64,000 bases of DNA from Thermaerobacter subterraneus DSM 13965 (lineage in GTDB: Bacteria; Bacillota; Sulfobacillia; Thermaerobacterales; Thermaerobacteraceae): contig NZ_JH976535.1 in assembly GCF_000183545.2 (NCBI RefSeq), forward strand, positions 1,861,837 to 1,925,836, in the 5' to 3' direction. How positions within the stretch are numbered: the first letter of the stretch is position 1; every line of letters starts with the position of its first letter. The position numbers were made by a program, and so were the translations under genes. The notes beneath the pieces were generated by a model. It made no database searches, was not told the DNA's origin, and saw nothing but the letters and a program-made list of their open reading frames with translations. Positions 8,736 to 18,282 of the stretch are shown one piece after another.

Positions 8736-10682
8736 GTGCAGCGCACCGTCCACGAGGTCCTGGAACTGCGGGACCTGATCGTCGCCTGCGATGCGGCGGC
8801 CAACAAGCTGCTCCACGCCGCCAGCACGGCCCGCGACGCCGACGTGGTCCAGATGCTGGGGGCCCACCAGCGGACCTTCCGCCAGCAGTGCCAGCAGCTC
8901 AAGCAGGCGCTGGCGGGAGAGGGCGGGCTGTACGGCCTGGGAGCCGCCCAAGGCGCCGCCCGCGACGGTGGAACCGGCTTCGCGGCGCCGGTCACGGGGC
9001 CGGCGACGGCTGCCTTCGGTCCGGGGGCTTTCGGCGGCGACGCGGGAGGTGCCGGCGGCCGGGGCGGCCCCGGCATGGGGGACTTCGGCGGCCCGGGGAG
9101 CCCCGGGGCGGGCGTTGGCTTCGGCACGGGGCCGGGTACGGCTCCCTTCGGGGCGGGCCCGGGGACCGTCCGCTACGGCTCTGCCGGTCCGGGTGCCGTG
9201 CCGGTGAGCGGTCCGACCGGCGGTCCGGGGGCGGCCCCGCGGCCCGTTCATCCGGCGGAGGCCGGCGGTGCGCCGGGTTACCCGCCCACCGGTCCGGGCA
9301 CCTACAGCTACCGGCCCGCCGCGGCGAACCCCGATCACCGCTACCGCGCGGGCGACCCGGCCGGCGACGGCCTGCGGCCCATCCGCGGCGGCAGCCCGGA
9401 GCTGGGCCCCCAGGGGGAGGGCGCCCGCACCACCCACCAGGCCCTGCGGCACCGGCCTGAGCTGGTGGGCTGGGAACCGGGAGCCGGCAACAACGAGGGC
9501 TGGCAGGCCGGGGCGCGGCGGGAACCGGCGGGCCTGGAGGCCCGGGCAGGGGCGGATCGCGGCGGTACGTTGCCCCGGGCGCAGGGACCCGTGGCGCCGG
9601 GGAGCGTCACCGCCTTCGATCGGCCGGGGGCAGGCCGGGCCGAGGCCCTGGACCAGGCGGGGTACTGGCGCGCCGGGCTGGCGGGAGCCCGGGAGCCCGG
9701 GGTGGGCGGCTACGGCGGCGCCGCGGGCGGCGGGAGAATGGAAGCCGGCTTCCTCGGCGGGCAGGACCCGCGCAGGGCCGCGGAGGCGGGCGGCGCCGGG
9801 CGGGATGATGCCGGCCTGCGCCCGGGTGGGGCTCGGGCCGCCGGCGCCCCCGAAGCCGAGGCCTTCACCGCCGTGCGGCCCGTGGGGTATGGCCCCGGGG
9901 CCGCGGCCCAGGTGGCCGGCAGTCCAGTCCCGGTGGCCGAGGCAGGGCCCGGCTTCCGCGGTCACTGGACGGCCCAGGGTGGGCCGGAGGGCGGCACCGG
10001 CACCGCAGGGATCCGCTTCGACTCGCCCCGGGTGGGGTTTGCGCCCGACTGGGCGCCCGCCCCGTGGAGCGGCCCGGCGGCCGGTTCGACCCCGCCGGCC
10101 CCGGCGGCTGGCCCGGCTCCGGTGGTTCCGGCGGCTGGTTCGACCCCGGCGCACCCCGATGCCCGGCCGGGCCACGGCCCCCAGCAGGTCGTGGGCTACA
10201 CCGCGCCCCCGTCCGCCTGGATGCCGGAGGCGGCGCAGCAGGGGCCGGCGCAGGCCGCCGGCGTCCGCCTGGCCGATCCCGATGCCCTGGCCGTGGCGGA
10301 CTGCCTGCAGGATTGCAAGCACATGGCCGTGCGGATGATGATCGCCGCCACCGAGGCGGCCGACCGGCACCTGCGCCGGACCTTGTACCAGATGGCGGGC
10401 CAGCACCTGGAGATGGCGGGACAGCACTACGAGTGGCTGCGGCGGCGGGGCCTCTACACCGTGCCCCCTGCGCCCGTTGAGCTGGTCCGCCACCTGGAGG
10501 ACGACATCCGGCGGGCCGAAGAGGCCCTCAAGGTGACGCCGGCCATGGACGGCGCCGCCGGCGACGGGGCCCTTGGCACCATGGCCCACGGTGCACCCGG
10601 GGGAGCCGTCAACACCAGCCTGGCGGGTTACCCGTCGGGTGGCCTGAAGGGAGCCTTCGGCGGCCAGCAGATCCGCAACTAG
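8736..10682 (+). CDS. CotF-like spore coat protein with long disordered middle
   Basis: This 648-residue protein has two short helical ends and a huge Gly/Ala/Pro-rich centre. Residues ~1-62 (LRDLIVACDAAANKLLHAAS...QQCQQLKQAL) and ~510-595 (ADCLQDCKHMAVRMMIAATE...YEWLRRRGLYTVP) resemble the ferritin-like helices of CotF-family spore coat proteins. The C-terminal part is the clearer match. The ~440 residues between are low in hydrophobic residues and look unstructured. The start is GTG with AAGGAGGGGG upstream. It stands alone, with a hairpin terminator ~120 bases downstream. A spore coat role is inferred from family resemblance; cellular location is not proven. Confidence 0.75.
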   Translation: MQRTVHEVLELRDLIVACDAAANKLLHAASTARDADVVQMLGAHQRTFRQQCQQLKQALAGEGGLYGLGAAQGAARDGGTGFAAPVTGPATAAFGPGAFGGDAGGAGGRGGPGMGDFGGPGSPGAGVGFGTGPGTAPFGAGPGTVRYGSAGPGAVPVSGPTGGPGAAPRPVHPAEAGGAPGYPPTGPGTYSYRPAAANPDHRYRAGDPAGDGLRPIRGGSPELGPQGEGARTTHQALRHRPELVGWEPGAGNNEGWQAGARREPAGLEARAGADRGGTLPRAQGPVAPGSVTAFDRPGAGRAEALDQAGYWRAGLAGAREPGVGGYGGAAGGGRMEAGFLGGQDPRRAAEAGGAGRDDAGLRPGGARAAGAPEAEAFTAVRPVGYGPGAAAQVAGSPVPVAEAGPGFRGHWTAQGGPEGGTGTAGIRFDSPRVGFAPDWAPAPWSGPAAGSTPPAPAAGPAPVVPAAGSTPAHPDARPGHGPQQVVGYTAPPSAWMPEAAQQGPAQAAGVRLADPDALAVADCLQDCKHMAVRMMIAATEAADRHLRRTLYQMAGQHLEMAGQHYEWLRRRGLYTVPPAPVELVRHLEDDIRRAEEALKVTPAMDGAAGDGALGTMAHGAPGGAVNTSLAGYPSGGLKGAFGGQQIRN

Positions 10683-10799
10683 CCGGAGGCATGGGGCACC
10701 GGTGGGCCGTTCGCGGTGGGCCCATCGCAGCGAGCCCTTCGTGCGCGGCGGGCCCTGGCGCTGGGCCGTTGGCGCGTGCGGCCGTGCGGCCGTTCGAAC

Positions 10800-10840
10800 G
10801 GCGGGCCGTTCCGGTACGGTGCGTACCGGAACGGCCCGCC
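10800..10840. terminator. Perfect 19-bp hairpin downstream of CotF-like gene
   Basis: GGCGGGCCGTTCCGGTACG pairs perfectly with 10822-10840 around a GTG loop. There is no long T-run, but the stem is very strong. It may terminate transcription from either side. Confidence 0.65.
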
Positions 10841-10994
10841 TTGCCTACCGGCACCCTACACGGGCACCGGCGGGCACCGTGCACGGGCGCCGTCGGGCAC
10901 CCTGCGTGGCCGCGAGCCGGGATGCGGTACCGGGATCCCCTGGTGTGGTGCCGCCGCCCGCGATGGGTTGCGGGCCGCATCCTGTAACCCCCGG

Positions 10995-11104
10995 TTCACC
11001 GCCGGTAACCGTTCACCACCGGTCACCGCTCACCGCCAGCAACCCTTCACCGCGGCAACCCTTCACCGCCGGTCACCGTTCACCGCCGCTCGCTACCGTT
11101 CACC
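10995..11104. repeat. Seven phased TTCACC repeats upstream of gltB
   Basis: TTCACC (one copy CTCACC) begins at 10995, 11012, 11029, 11046, 11062, 11079 and 11099, giving spacings of 17, 17, 17, 16, 17 and 20 bases. The bases between are loosely conserved (mostly GCCGGTAACCG-like). The array ends about 95 bases before the gltB promoter. It may be a protein-binding array or a decayed minisatellite. Confidence 0.8.
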
Positions 11105-11199
11105 CCGCCCCACCGGCCGCTGGCCGGCACGGAGCAACTCTTACGCCAGGTGCAGGCGCCATCTGCAAGTTCCACATCATAAACTTTCTTAACGATCCC

Positions 11200-11227
11200 T
11201 TGACGGGGTCCCCGCACCCCGTATAAT
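11200..11227 (+). promoter_or_regulatory. Sigma-A promoter of gltB
   Basis: TTGACG at 11200-11205, 16-bp spacer, TATAAT at 11222-11227. It lies in a locally AT-rich patch in otherwise GC-rich DNA. It predicts a leader of about 300 bases before gltB. Confidence 0.85.
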
Positions 11228-11233
11228 CATGCC

Positions 11234-11540
11234 TAAATATTCGTTTCCAATCTTCACCGAGCGAATCGCTTCGTGGACCAGCCCCGCAGTGCCGGACAAT
11301 TCATTCCAAAACATGCGGACACACCCGGCATAACGTGGGCATTTAACCTGAACGATTGCACCCACCCGGGCCACAGGGTTCATACAATGGACTGTATAAC
11401 CGGTGAAAGGGCCCTGGTGAGTCCCCGCGCCATGGCGCGGTTCGTCCGCAAGATCCATGAAAGAAAACTTGCAACATGCACCGTCCCCCGGCCGGCGGGC
11501 CTGCCCTTCCGGCGGACCGGCGGGCAAAGGAGGGATCCCG
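11234..11540 (+). other. Long 5' leader of gltB
   Basis: The stretch between the predicted transcription start and the gltB ATG has several potential stems, for example CCGCGC/GCGCGG near 11426-11441. I could not match it to a known riboswitch. No clear attenuator with a T-run is seen, unlike the amtB and glnR leaders. Confidence 0.45.
11377..11401. promoter_or_regulatory. Inverted repeat in gltB leader, candidate operator
   Basis: GGTTcATACA and TGTATaACC form an imperfect inverted repeat around ATGGAC. The left half GGTTCATACAAT recurs with one change (GGTGCATACAAT) at 26335-26346, at the glnR-glnA junction. This may be a shared nitrogen-regulator site, or an RNA stem. Confidence 0.45.
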
Positions 11541-14500
11541 ATGCACCGGCAACCGCCCGATCCGACCCCCCACCCGGCCCGGCCCAGGCTGCCCGAGCAC
11601 GACGCCTGCGGCGTCGGTTTCATCGCCACCCTGTCCGGCCGCCCGGACCCGTCCCTGGTAAAGCTGGGCCTCGAGGCGCTCCACCGGCTGCGGCACCGGG
11701 GCGGCGTGGCCGCCGACGGCATCACCGGCGACGGGGCGGGCGTGATGACGGAGATCCCCCGCCGCCTGCTGGCCCGGGAGCTGGCCGGGCGAGGCCTGCG
11801 CCTTCCGGCCGGCGACCTCTTCGCCCTGGCCGCCTGCTTCCTCCCCCGGGACCCCGCGGCGGCGGCACGAGCCCGGTCGCTGATGGAGGCCAGCTGCCGC
11901 GACCAGGGCCTGGAGGTCCTGACCTGGCGTGCCGTGCCGGTGAACCCCCGGGTGCTGGGACCCATCGCCGCCGCCAGCCAGCCGTCCATCTGGCACGCGG
12001 TGATCGTGCCCGGCCGGGGCGTGGCTCCGGGCCTCTCTTTCGACCGTGCCCTGTACCTGGCCCGGCGCGCCTTCGAACGCCGGATGGCCGGGTTCGACCC
12101 GCGGCCGTACGTGGCCTCCATGTCGTCGCGGACCGTGGTGTACAAGGGGCTTCTGATGGCTTCCGACCTGGACCGGTTCTACCTGGACCTGCAGGATCCG
12201 GACTTCGCCACGCGGTTCGTGATCTTCCACCAGCGCTACAGCACCAACACCACCCCCACCTGGGAGCGGGCCCAGCCCTTCCGCCTGCTGGGGCACAACG
12301 GGGAGATCAACACCCTCCAGGGCAACGTCAACGGCATCGCGGCCCGGGAGCCGTGGCTGGCGGTGCCGGACTGGCCGGAGCTGTCGCCGGAGGCGGTGGC
12401 GCCGGTGATCGACCCCTCGGGCTCCGACTCGGCCATGCTGGACAACGTGCTGGAGCTTCTGGTCCTGGCCGGCCGCGACGCCCGCCACGCCCTGATGATG
12501 CTGGTCCCCGAGGCCTGGGAGAAGGTGGGCGACCTGTCCCCCGTGCTGCGGGACTTCTACCGGTTCCACGCCTGCCTGACCGAGCCGTGGGACGGACCGG
12601 CGGCGCTGGTGTTCAGTGACGGCCGCTGGGTGGGGGCGCGGCTCGACCGTAACGGGCTGCGGCCCATGCGCTACACCGTGCTGAAGAGCGGGCTGGTGGT
12701 GGCGGCTTCCGAGGCGGGGGTGCTGGACGCCGACCCGGCGGACGTGGACGAACACGGCAAGCTGGGGCCCGGCCAGATCATCGCCGTCGACCTGGTGACG
12801 GGCCGGTTCCTCCGCGATGAGGAGGTCAAGGCGGAGGTGGCCGCCCGCCGCCCCTACGGGCGCTGGACGGAGCAGATCGTGACGGCGCCGGCGGCGGCCC
12901 CGGCGGCCGGGCCGGCTCCGGCACCCGCGGCGGCCGCGGCTCCCGGCGGCCCGTCCCCCTCTCCCCTCCCGCCCCTGGCCGCCTTCGGCTGGACGCGGGA
13001 GGAGCTGACGGTGGTCGTCCGGCCCATGGTGGAGACCGGCAAGGAGCCCGACGGCTCCATGGGCGACGACACGCCCCATGCCGTCCTCTCCCTGGTGCAC
13101 CGGCCGCTGCACCACTACTTCCGCCAGCGCTTTGCCCAGGTGACCAACCCGCCCATCGACCACCTGCGGGAGGAGCTGGTCTTCTCCCTGGCGGTGCGGC
13201 TGGGCCGCCACCCCAACCTCCTAGTGGAGGAACCGGCCCAGGCGCGGGTCATCGAGCTGCCCGGGCCCGTGCTGACCGAGTCCCAGATGGCCTGGCTGCG
13301 GCAGGTGGGCTCCCTGGCCCCCGGCGCGGGAGGGTTCCGGATGGCCGAGCTTTCCATGCTCTTCCCCGCCACCGGCCCGGCGGCCCTGGAGCCGGCCCTG
13401 GACGCCCTCTGCCGCCAGGCCGAGGCGGCGGTGGACGCCGGTTCGTCCATCCTGATCCTGACGGACCGGGGTGTGGGGCCGGACCAGGCGCCCATTCCCG
13501 CCCTGCTGGCCGTGGGGGCGGTCCACCATCACCTGCTGCGGGCGGGCAAGCGGGCCCTGGCTTCCCTGGTGGTGGAAAGCGGCGAGCCGCGGGACGTCCA
13601 CCACTTCGCCGCCCTGGTCGGGTACGGGGCCTCGGCGGTTCACCCCTACCTGGCGCTGGCCGTGGCCCGGGAGATGGGCGGCGACCAGGGCGCCCTGCGG
13701 TTCATCCGGGCGGTGGAGGCCGGCCTCAAGAAGGTCATGTCCAAGATGGGCATCTCCACCCTGGACGCCTACCAGGGGGCCCAGATCTTCGAGGCCATCG
13801 GCCTGGACCGGGCGGTGGTCGAACGCTGCTTCACCGGCACGCCTTGCGCGGTGGGCGGCAACGGGCTGCGGGAGCTGGCGGAGGACGTGCTCTACTGGCA
13901 CCGGCAGGGGTATCCGGCCGCCGGGGCCCAGGCCACCGCCGCAGGCGGGCTCGAGGAAGGCGCCGGTGGCCGCGCCGCGGGCGGGGCCCAGGCCGGGGCC
14001 GCCCCGGGCGAGGCCGCCCGGGGCGAGGCGGCCGGTGGCCACGAGCTGGCCGCCACCGCCGCCGACGGGTACGGGTTCTTCAAGTTCAAGAAGGACGGGG
14101 AGCTGCACGAGTTCAGCCCGGAGGTGGTCCGGGCCCTGCACGAGGCGGTGCGGGCGGCGGCCAAGCCCCGGCCGGGGGTGCTGGACGGCGACTTTCTGGC
14201 CTCCTACGAGCACTACCGCCGCTTCAGCCGGCTGGTCCACGACCGGCCGCCCAGCCAGCTGCGGGACCTGCTGGATTTCCGCTCGGACCGGCCGCCGGTT
14301 CCTCTGGATGAGGTGGAGCCGGTGGAGGCCATCGTGCGCCGGTTCTCCACGGGCGCCATGTCGGTGGGCGCCCTCTCGCCCGAGGCCCACGAGAACCTGG
14401 CCATCGCCATGAACCGCCTGGGCGGCCGCTCCAACTCCGGCGAGGGCGGCGAGGACCCGGCCCGCTACGGCACGGAGCGCAACAGCGCGGTGAAGCAGGT

Positions 14501-16343
14501 GGCCTCGGGGCGCTTCGGCGTCACCCCCGCCTACCTGGCCTCAGCGGTGGAGATCCAGATCAAGATGGCCCAGGGCTCCAAGCCCGGCGAGGGCGGGCAG
14601 ATCCCCGGCCACAAGGTGACGGAGCTCATCGCCCGGCTGCGCCACACGGTGCCGGGGGTGCCCCTGATCTCCCCGCCACCGCACCACGACATCTATTCCA
14701 TCGAAGATCTGGCCCAGCTGATCTACGACCTCAAGCAGGCCAACCCGGAGGCCCTGATCTCCGTCAAGCTGGTGGCCGAGACGGGGGTCGGCATCATCGC
14801 CGCCGGGGTCGCCAAGGGCTACGCCGACATCGTGGTGATCAGCGGGCACAGCGGGGGCACGGGTTCCTCGCCCCTGAGCTCCATCAAGCACGCCGGCCTG
14901 CCCTGGGAGCTGGGGCTGGCGGAGACCCAGGCCATGCTGGTGGCCACGGGCCTGCGCAGCCGGGTGACGGTGCGGGTCGACGGGGGCCTGAAGACCGGCC
15001 GGGACGTGCTGGTGGCGGCCCTGCTGGGCGCCGACGAGTACTCCTTCGGCACCTCCGCCCTGGTGGCCGAGGGCTGCGTGATGGCCCGGGCCTGCCACAC
15101 CAACACCTGCCCGGTGGGCATCGCCACCCAGGCAGAGCGGCTGCGCCAGCGGTTCCCGGGCACCCCCGAGCACGTGATGAACTACTTCCTCTACATGGCC
15201 CAGGAGGTGCGGGAACTTTTGGCGGGGCTCGGGTACCGGTCCCTGGACGAGGTGATCGGCCGGGCGGACCTGCTGATGCAAAAGCCGGCCTCCCTGCCCC
15301 GGGCAGAGCGCATCGACCTGTCGGGGCTGCTGGTGCCGGCAGCGCCGGTGGCGGCAGCCAACGGGGCCGTGGGGGCGGCACCCACCGCGGGAAGCTCCGC
15401 GCCGGCACGGCCGGCCGGTGCCCCGGGGACCGCGGCGGCGGACGAACCGGCTCCCGCGCTGCGGCGGCTCCAGCTGCGCAACCCCCTGCCGGAGGACGAC
15501 AACCTGGGCCGCCGCATCGCCGCGGAACTGGAGCCCTATATCGAGCGGCGGCGCCCGGTCCGGCGCAGCTACACCATCCGCAACACGGACCGCACGGTGG
15601 GTGCCACCGTGGCCTGGGCCATCGCCCGCCGCTACGGCGACCAGGGGCTGCCGCCCGGCACGCTGCACCTGTCCTTCCGGGGCGTGGCGGGCCAGTCCTT
15701 TGGCGCCTTCTGCATCAGCGGCCTGCACCTGGAGCTGACGGGCCTGGCCAACGACTACGTGGGTAAAGGCATGGCCGGCGGGGAGATCGTCATCCGGCCG
15801 GAACCCGGCACCCCCGCCGACCCCGCCCGCAACGTGCTGGTGGGCAACACCGTGCTCTACGGGGCTACGGGCGGCGCCCTCTTCTGCGCCGGAGCGGCGG
15901 GCGAGCGGCTGGCGGTGCGCAACAGCGGCGCCGTGGCCGTGGTGGAGGGGGCGGGCGATCACGCCTGCGAGTACATGACGGGCGGCACGGTGGTGATCCT
16001 GGGCCCCACCGGCCGCAACCTGGGCGCCGGCATGACGGGCGGCACCGCCTTCGTCTACGATCCCCACGGCGCCCTGGCCACGCGCCACCACGCCCCGTCG
16101 GTGGAACTGTTCCGGCTGCCCGAGGTGCCCAGCCCCGCCGCCCTGGAGGCGGCCCGGGAAACCCTGCACGGCCTGGTGGTGCTCCACGCCCGCCGGACCG
16201 GCAGCGCCCGGGCCCGGGAACTGCTGGCCCAGTGGGACCGGGTTCTTCCCCACTTCTGGTGGGTGGTCCCCAGGGCCTCGCGGGAGCGGATCCTGGAGGA
16301 GACAGCATTGGTCCTGCCGGCGGTGGCCGCCGGCCTGGACTGA
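11541..16343 (+). CDS. gltB: Glutamate synthase large subunit
   Basis: This 1600-residue enzyme transfers the glutamine amide to 2-oxoglutarate to make glutamate. The N-terminal class II amidotransferase should be processed to expose Cys23 (EHDACGVGFIATLSG). The central domain, FMN/2-oxoglutarate domain (SGEGGEDPARYGT, KPGEGGQIPGHKV, ISGHSGGTGSSPLSS), the 3Fe-4S cysteines (CVMARACHTNTCP) and the C-terminal GXGXG beta-helix domain are present in order. Three Ala/Pro/Gly-rich inserts break it, near residues ~455, ~800 and ~1275. ATG 11541 is preceded by AAAGGAGGG; upstream in-frame codons have no such site. No small subunit gltD is visible here, so the electron donor (NADPH or ferredoxin) is undecided. 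A terminator follows. Confidence 0.96.
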   Translation: MHRQPPDPTPHPARPRLPEHDACGVGFIATLSGRPDPSLVKLGLEALHRLRHRGGVAADGITGDGAGVMTEIPRRLLARELAGRGLRLPAGDLFALAACFLPRDPAAAARARSLMEASCRDQGLEVLTWRAVPVNPRVLGPIAAASQPSIWHAVIVPGRGVAPGLSFDRALYLARRAFERRMAGFDPRPYVASMSSRTVVYKGLLMASDLDRFYLDLQDPDFATRFVIFHQRYSTNTTPTWERAQPFRLLGHNGEINTLQGNVNGIAAREPWLAVPDWPELSPEAVAPVIDPSGSDSAMLDNVLELLVLAGRDARHALMMLVPEAWEKVGDLSPVLRDFYRFHACLTEPWDGPAALVFSDGRWVGARLDRNGLRPMRYTVLKSGLVVAASEAGVLDADPADVDEHGKLGPGQIIAVDLVTGRFLRDEEVKAEVAARRPYGRWTEQIVTAPAAAPAAGPAPAPAAAAAPGGPSPSPLPPLAAFGWTREELTVVVRPMVETGKEPDGSMGDDTPHAVLSLVHRPLHHYFRQRFAQVTNPPIDHLREELVFSLAVRLGRHPNLLVEEPAQARVIELPGPVLTESQMAWLRQVGSLAPGAGGFRMAELSMLFPATGPAALEPALDALCRQAEAAVDAGSSILILTDRGVGPDQAPIPALLAVGAVHHHLLRAGKRALASLVVESGEPRDVHHFAALVGYGASAVHPYLALAVAREMGGDQGALRFIRAVEAGLKKVMSKMGISTLDAYQGAQIFEAIGLDRAVVERCFTGTPCAVGGNGLRELAEDVLYWHRQGYPAAGAQATAAGGLEEGAGGRAAGGAQAGAAPGEAARGEAAGGHELAATAADGYGFFKFKKDGELHEFSPEVVRALHEAVRAAAKPRPGVLDGDFLASYEHYRRFSRLVHDRPPSQLRDLLDFRSDRPPVPLDEVEPVEAIVRRFSTGAMSVGALSPEAHENLAIAMNRLGGRSNSGEGGEDPARYGTERNSAVKQVASGRFGVTPAYLASAVEIQIKMAQGSKPGEGGQIPGHKVTELIARLRHTVPGVPLISPPPHHDIYSIEDLAQLIYDLKQANPEALISVKLVAETGVGIIAAGVAKGYADIVVISGHSGGTGSSPLSSIKHAGLPWELGLAETQAMLVATGLRSRVTVRVDGGLKTGRDVLVAALLGADEYSFGTSALVAEGCVMARACHTNTCPVGIATQAERLRQRFPGTPEHVMNYFLYMAQEVRELLAGLGYRSLDEVIGRADLLMQKPASLPRAERIDLSGLLVPAAPVAAANGAVGAAPTAGSSAPARPAGAPGTAAADEPAPALRRLQLRNPLPEDDNLGRRIAAELEPYIERRRPVRRSYTIRNTDRTVGATVAWAIARRYGDQGLPPGTLHLSFRGVAGQSFGAFCISGLHLELTGLANDYVGKGMAGGEIVIRPEPGTPADPARNVLVGNTVLYGATGGALFCAGAAGERLAVRNSGAVAVVEGAGDHACEYMTGGTVVILGPTGRNLGAGMTGGTAFVYDPHGALATRHHAPSVELFRLPEVPSPAALEAARETLHGLVVLHARRTGSARARELLAQWDRVLPHFWWVVPRASRERILEETALVLPAVAAGLD

Positions 16344-16383
16344 GGCGGCCTGTCCACGGGCACGCCACACCCCCCGATGCACG

Positions 16384-16415
16384 GCAGCGGGCCGGGTTCG
16401 TCCCCGGCCCGCTGC
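16384..16415. terminator. Terminator downstream of gltB
   Basis: A 13-bp perfect stem GCAGCGGGCCGGG / CCCGGCCCGCTGC with loop TTCGTC is followed by GGTTTG. It lies between the converging gltB and esterase genes and could serve both. The loop region contains one copy of the iterated GGTTCGTCC sequence. Confidence 0.8.
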
Positions 16416-16446
16416 GGTTTGATGGCACCCTGCTGCCGGTGCCGGC

Positions 16447-17970
16447 TCACGACGCCGCCCCCGCCACCTCCGCCCAGACCTGGCGTTCCTCCCGCCAGGG
16501 ATCGCGCTCCACGTGGGCCTCCGGTCCCGGCCCGAAGACCATGACCGCCCGGTCTTCCAGGTCATAGGGCGGCCAGGAAGGCAGGCCCCCGTGCTGGGGG
16601 TTGCCGTCCCGGGCGAAGGCGATCCACGCCCGGTGCATGGCCTGGGCGATGGCATGCCGCTCGGGCGCCGTGCCGGTGAAGCGGTCGGCGCCGGCCCGGT
16701 CCAGGGTGTTGAACACGAAGGGGATCTCCAGGGCGTGGCAGGCGCCCAGGACGCCGCCCAGCACCGGCGTCTCGAAGTCGAACCGGTAGGCCCAGACGGG
16801 CGCCCCCGCCCGCGCCTGGGCATCGGCGGTGGCCAGCATCCCGCGGACGAACACGGCGTAGCTCATGAGGGGCAGCAGCCGCCGCCCCAGGGGCCCCTCC
16901 CCGCGGCTCCGGTAGAAGTCCACCAGCGGCCCGGCGGCGGCGCCCACCACAGCCTCCACCTGCCGGCGCAGGGCGGCTTCGTCATCCCCCAGCCACACGG
17001 GGTCCATCAGGGCGAACAGGTTGTACTCGTCCCGGTTGACGCCGGTGAGGGTGGCCACGTCCCGCGCCGCCCCGCGCGCCAGGGCGGCCAGCGGGTGCTC
17101 GGGCAGGACCGTGCCGTCGATCACCGGCCCCACGGGCAGGCCCGGCCCCAGGGCCGCCAGGGCGTTCACCCAGGCGCGGGCGGGCAGGGCGTAGAGGGCG
17201 TCCCGCCGGCCGGGTTCGACCCCGGCATTTTGCAGCACCCGGGCCGCCACCCGGGCGGCCGATTCGGGGCTGCGCACCCCCAGGGCGCCCGAGCCGCTCT
17301 GCAGGATGGCCCGGTGGAACAGGCCGCGGGCCGCCGGTACCGCCATCAGCACCCCCACGCTGCCCGCCCCCGCCGACTCGCCGAAGAGGGTCACCCGGTC
17401 GGGATCCCCGCCGAAGGCGGCGATGTTCTCCTTCACCCAGCGCAGGGCGGCCACCTGGTCCAGGATGCCCAGGTTGCCCGAGCCGGCGAATTCGGGGCCG
17501 AACGCCTCTTCCAGGTACAAGAAGCCCAAGGCGCCCAGGCGGTAGTTGATGGTGACCACCACCACGTCGCCTTCCCGGGCGAAGGAACTGCCGTCATACC
17601 AGGGGATGAACCCGGCCCCCGTCAGGTAGGCGCCGCCGTGGATCCACACCAGCACGGGCCGCCGGCCCTGGGGCGAAGGAGACCAGATGTTGAGGTAGAG
17701 GCAGTCTTCATCCTGGGGCAGGGTGCCGCCGCCGGTGATGTTGCTGATCAGGCGGTCGTCGGGCTGGACGGCGGCGGGGCCGAAGCGGGTGGCGTCGCGC
17801 ACGCCCTGCCAGGGTTCGGGCGGCTCCGGCGGCCGGAAGCGCAGCTCGCCCACCGGCGGCCGGGCAAAGGGAACGCCCTTCCACACGCACACCGTCCCGT
17901 CGGTCTGGCCCCGCAGGGCGCCGTAGCGCGTTTCGACGATGATCTCTTGGAGCCCATGGGCACCGGTCAC
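16447..17970 (-). CDS. Carboxylesterase type B
   Basis: This 507-residue alpha/beta hydrolase of the para-nitrobenzyl esterase family hydrolyses carboxylic esters. The oxyanion-hole region (VWIHGGAYLTGAG), the nucleophile elbow GESAGAGSVG with Ser199, an acidic residue in NRDEYNLF and the histidine in GACHALEIPFVFN form the expected triad. There is no signal peptide, so it is probably cytoplasmic. GTG 17970 was chosen because GGGGGGAGAGG lies just upstream; the frame stays open for some further residues without family similarity. It is not obviously in an operon. The natural substrate is unknown. Confidence 0.93.
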   Translation of the reverse strand: MTGAHGLQEIIVETRYGALRGQTDGTVCVWKGVPFARPPVGELRFRPPEPPEPWQGVRDATRFGPAAVQPDDRLISNITGGGTLPQDEDCLYLNIWSPSPQGRRPVLVWIHGGAYLTGAGFIPWYDGSSFAREGDVVVVTINYRLGALGFLYLEEAFGPEFAGSGNLGILDQVAALRWVKENIAAFGGDPDRVTLFGESAGAGSVGVLMAVPAARGLFHRAILQSGSGALGVRSPESAARVAARVLQNAGVEPGRRDALYALPARAWVNALAALGPGLPVGPVIDGTVLPEHPLAALARGAARDVATLTGVNRDEYNLFALMDPVWLGDDEAALRRQVEAVVGAAAGPLVDFYRSRGEGPLGRRLLPLMSYAVFVRGMLATADAQARAGAPVWAYRFDFETPVLGGVLGACHALEIPFVFNTLDRAGADRFTGTAPERHAIAQAMHRAWIAFARDGNPQHGGLPSWPPYDLEDRAVMVFGPGPEAHVERDPWREERQVWAEVAGAAS

Positions 17971-18282
17971 GGGCCTCTCCCCCCTTGTCGCGGGCGGCAG
18001 ATGTTGACAGGCGGGGTTTCCTTCGGCAGGCGGGCGGGAAAGGCCTGCCGGCATGGATATCGGCCGGAGTCTGCGCTAGGGGGCTGGCAGGGCCGGCGCG
18101 CAGCTTCACGCCCGGTTGCACGCGGGGCAGGGGTGTCCCGCGCGGTGGCCGGGGAAGGCTCGCTGCCGAAGGCAGGAACGGCGCCTCAGATCACTGCCGG
18201 GTGGGGATCCATGGCCAGACCGGCGGCCGGCAGGCCTGGCAAGGAGCACCGGGCGGGCAGGTGGCCCGTCGTGCCGCCGCCT

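Noticed and set aside
10690-11000. Small protein gene between the CotF-like gene and gltB
   Set aside because: Short frames exist on both strands, but they include the long perfect hairpin, lack ribosome sites and have no recognisable composition.
10995-11104. CRISPR array
   Set aside because: The ~17-bp period is too short, the repeated core is only six bases, and there are no unique spacers and no cas genes.
11281-11540. Glutamine riboswitch or ANTAR element in the gltB leader
   Set aside because: I looked for paired hexaloops with A1/G4 and for a terminator with a T-run and found neither. The glutamine riboswitch blocks are not present.
11343-13211. Minus-strand open frame across gltB
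   Set aside because: It is antisense to the glutaminase domain of gltB, which has intact catalytic motifs and a strong ribosome site.
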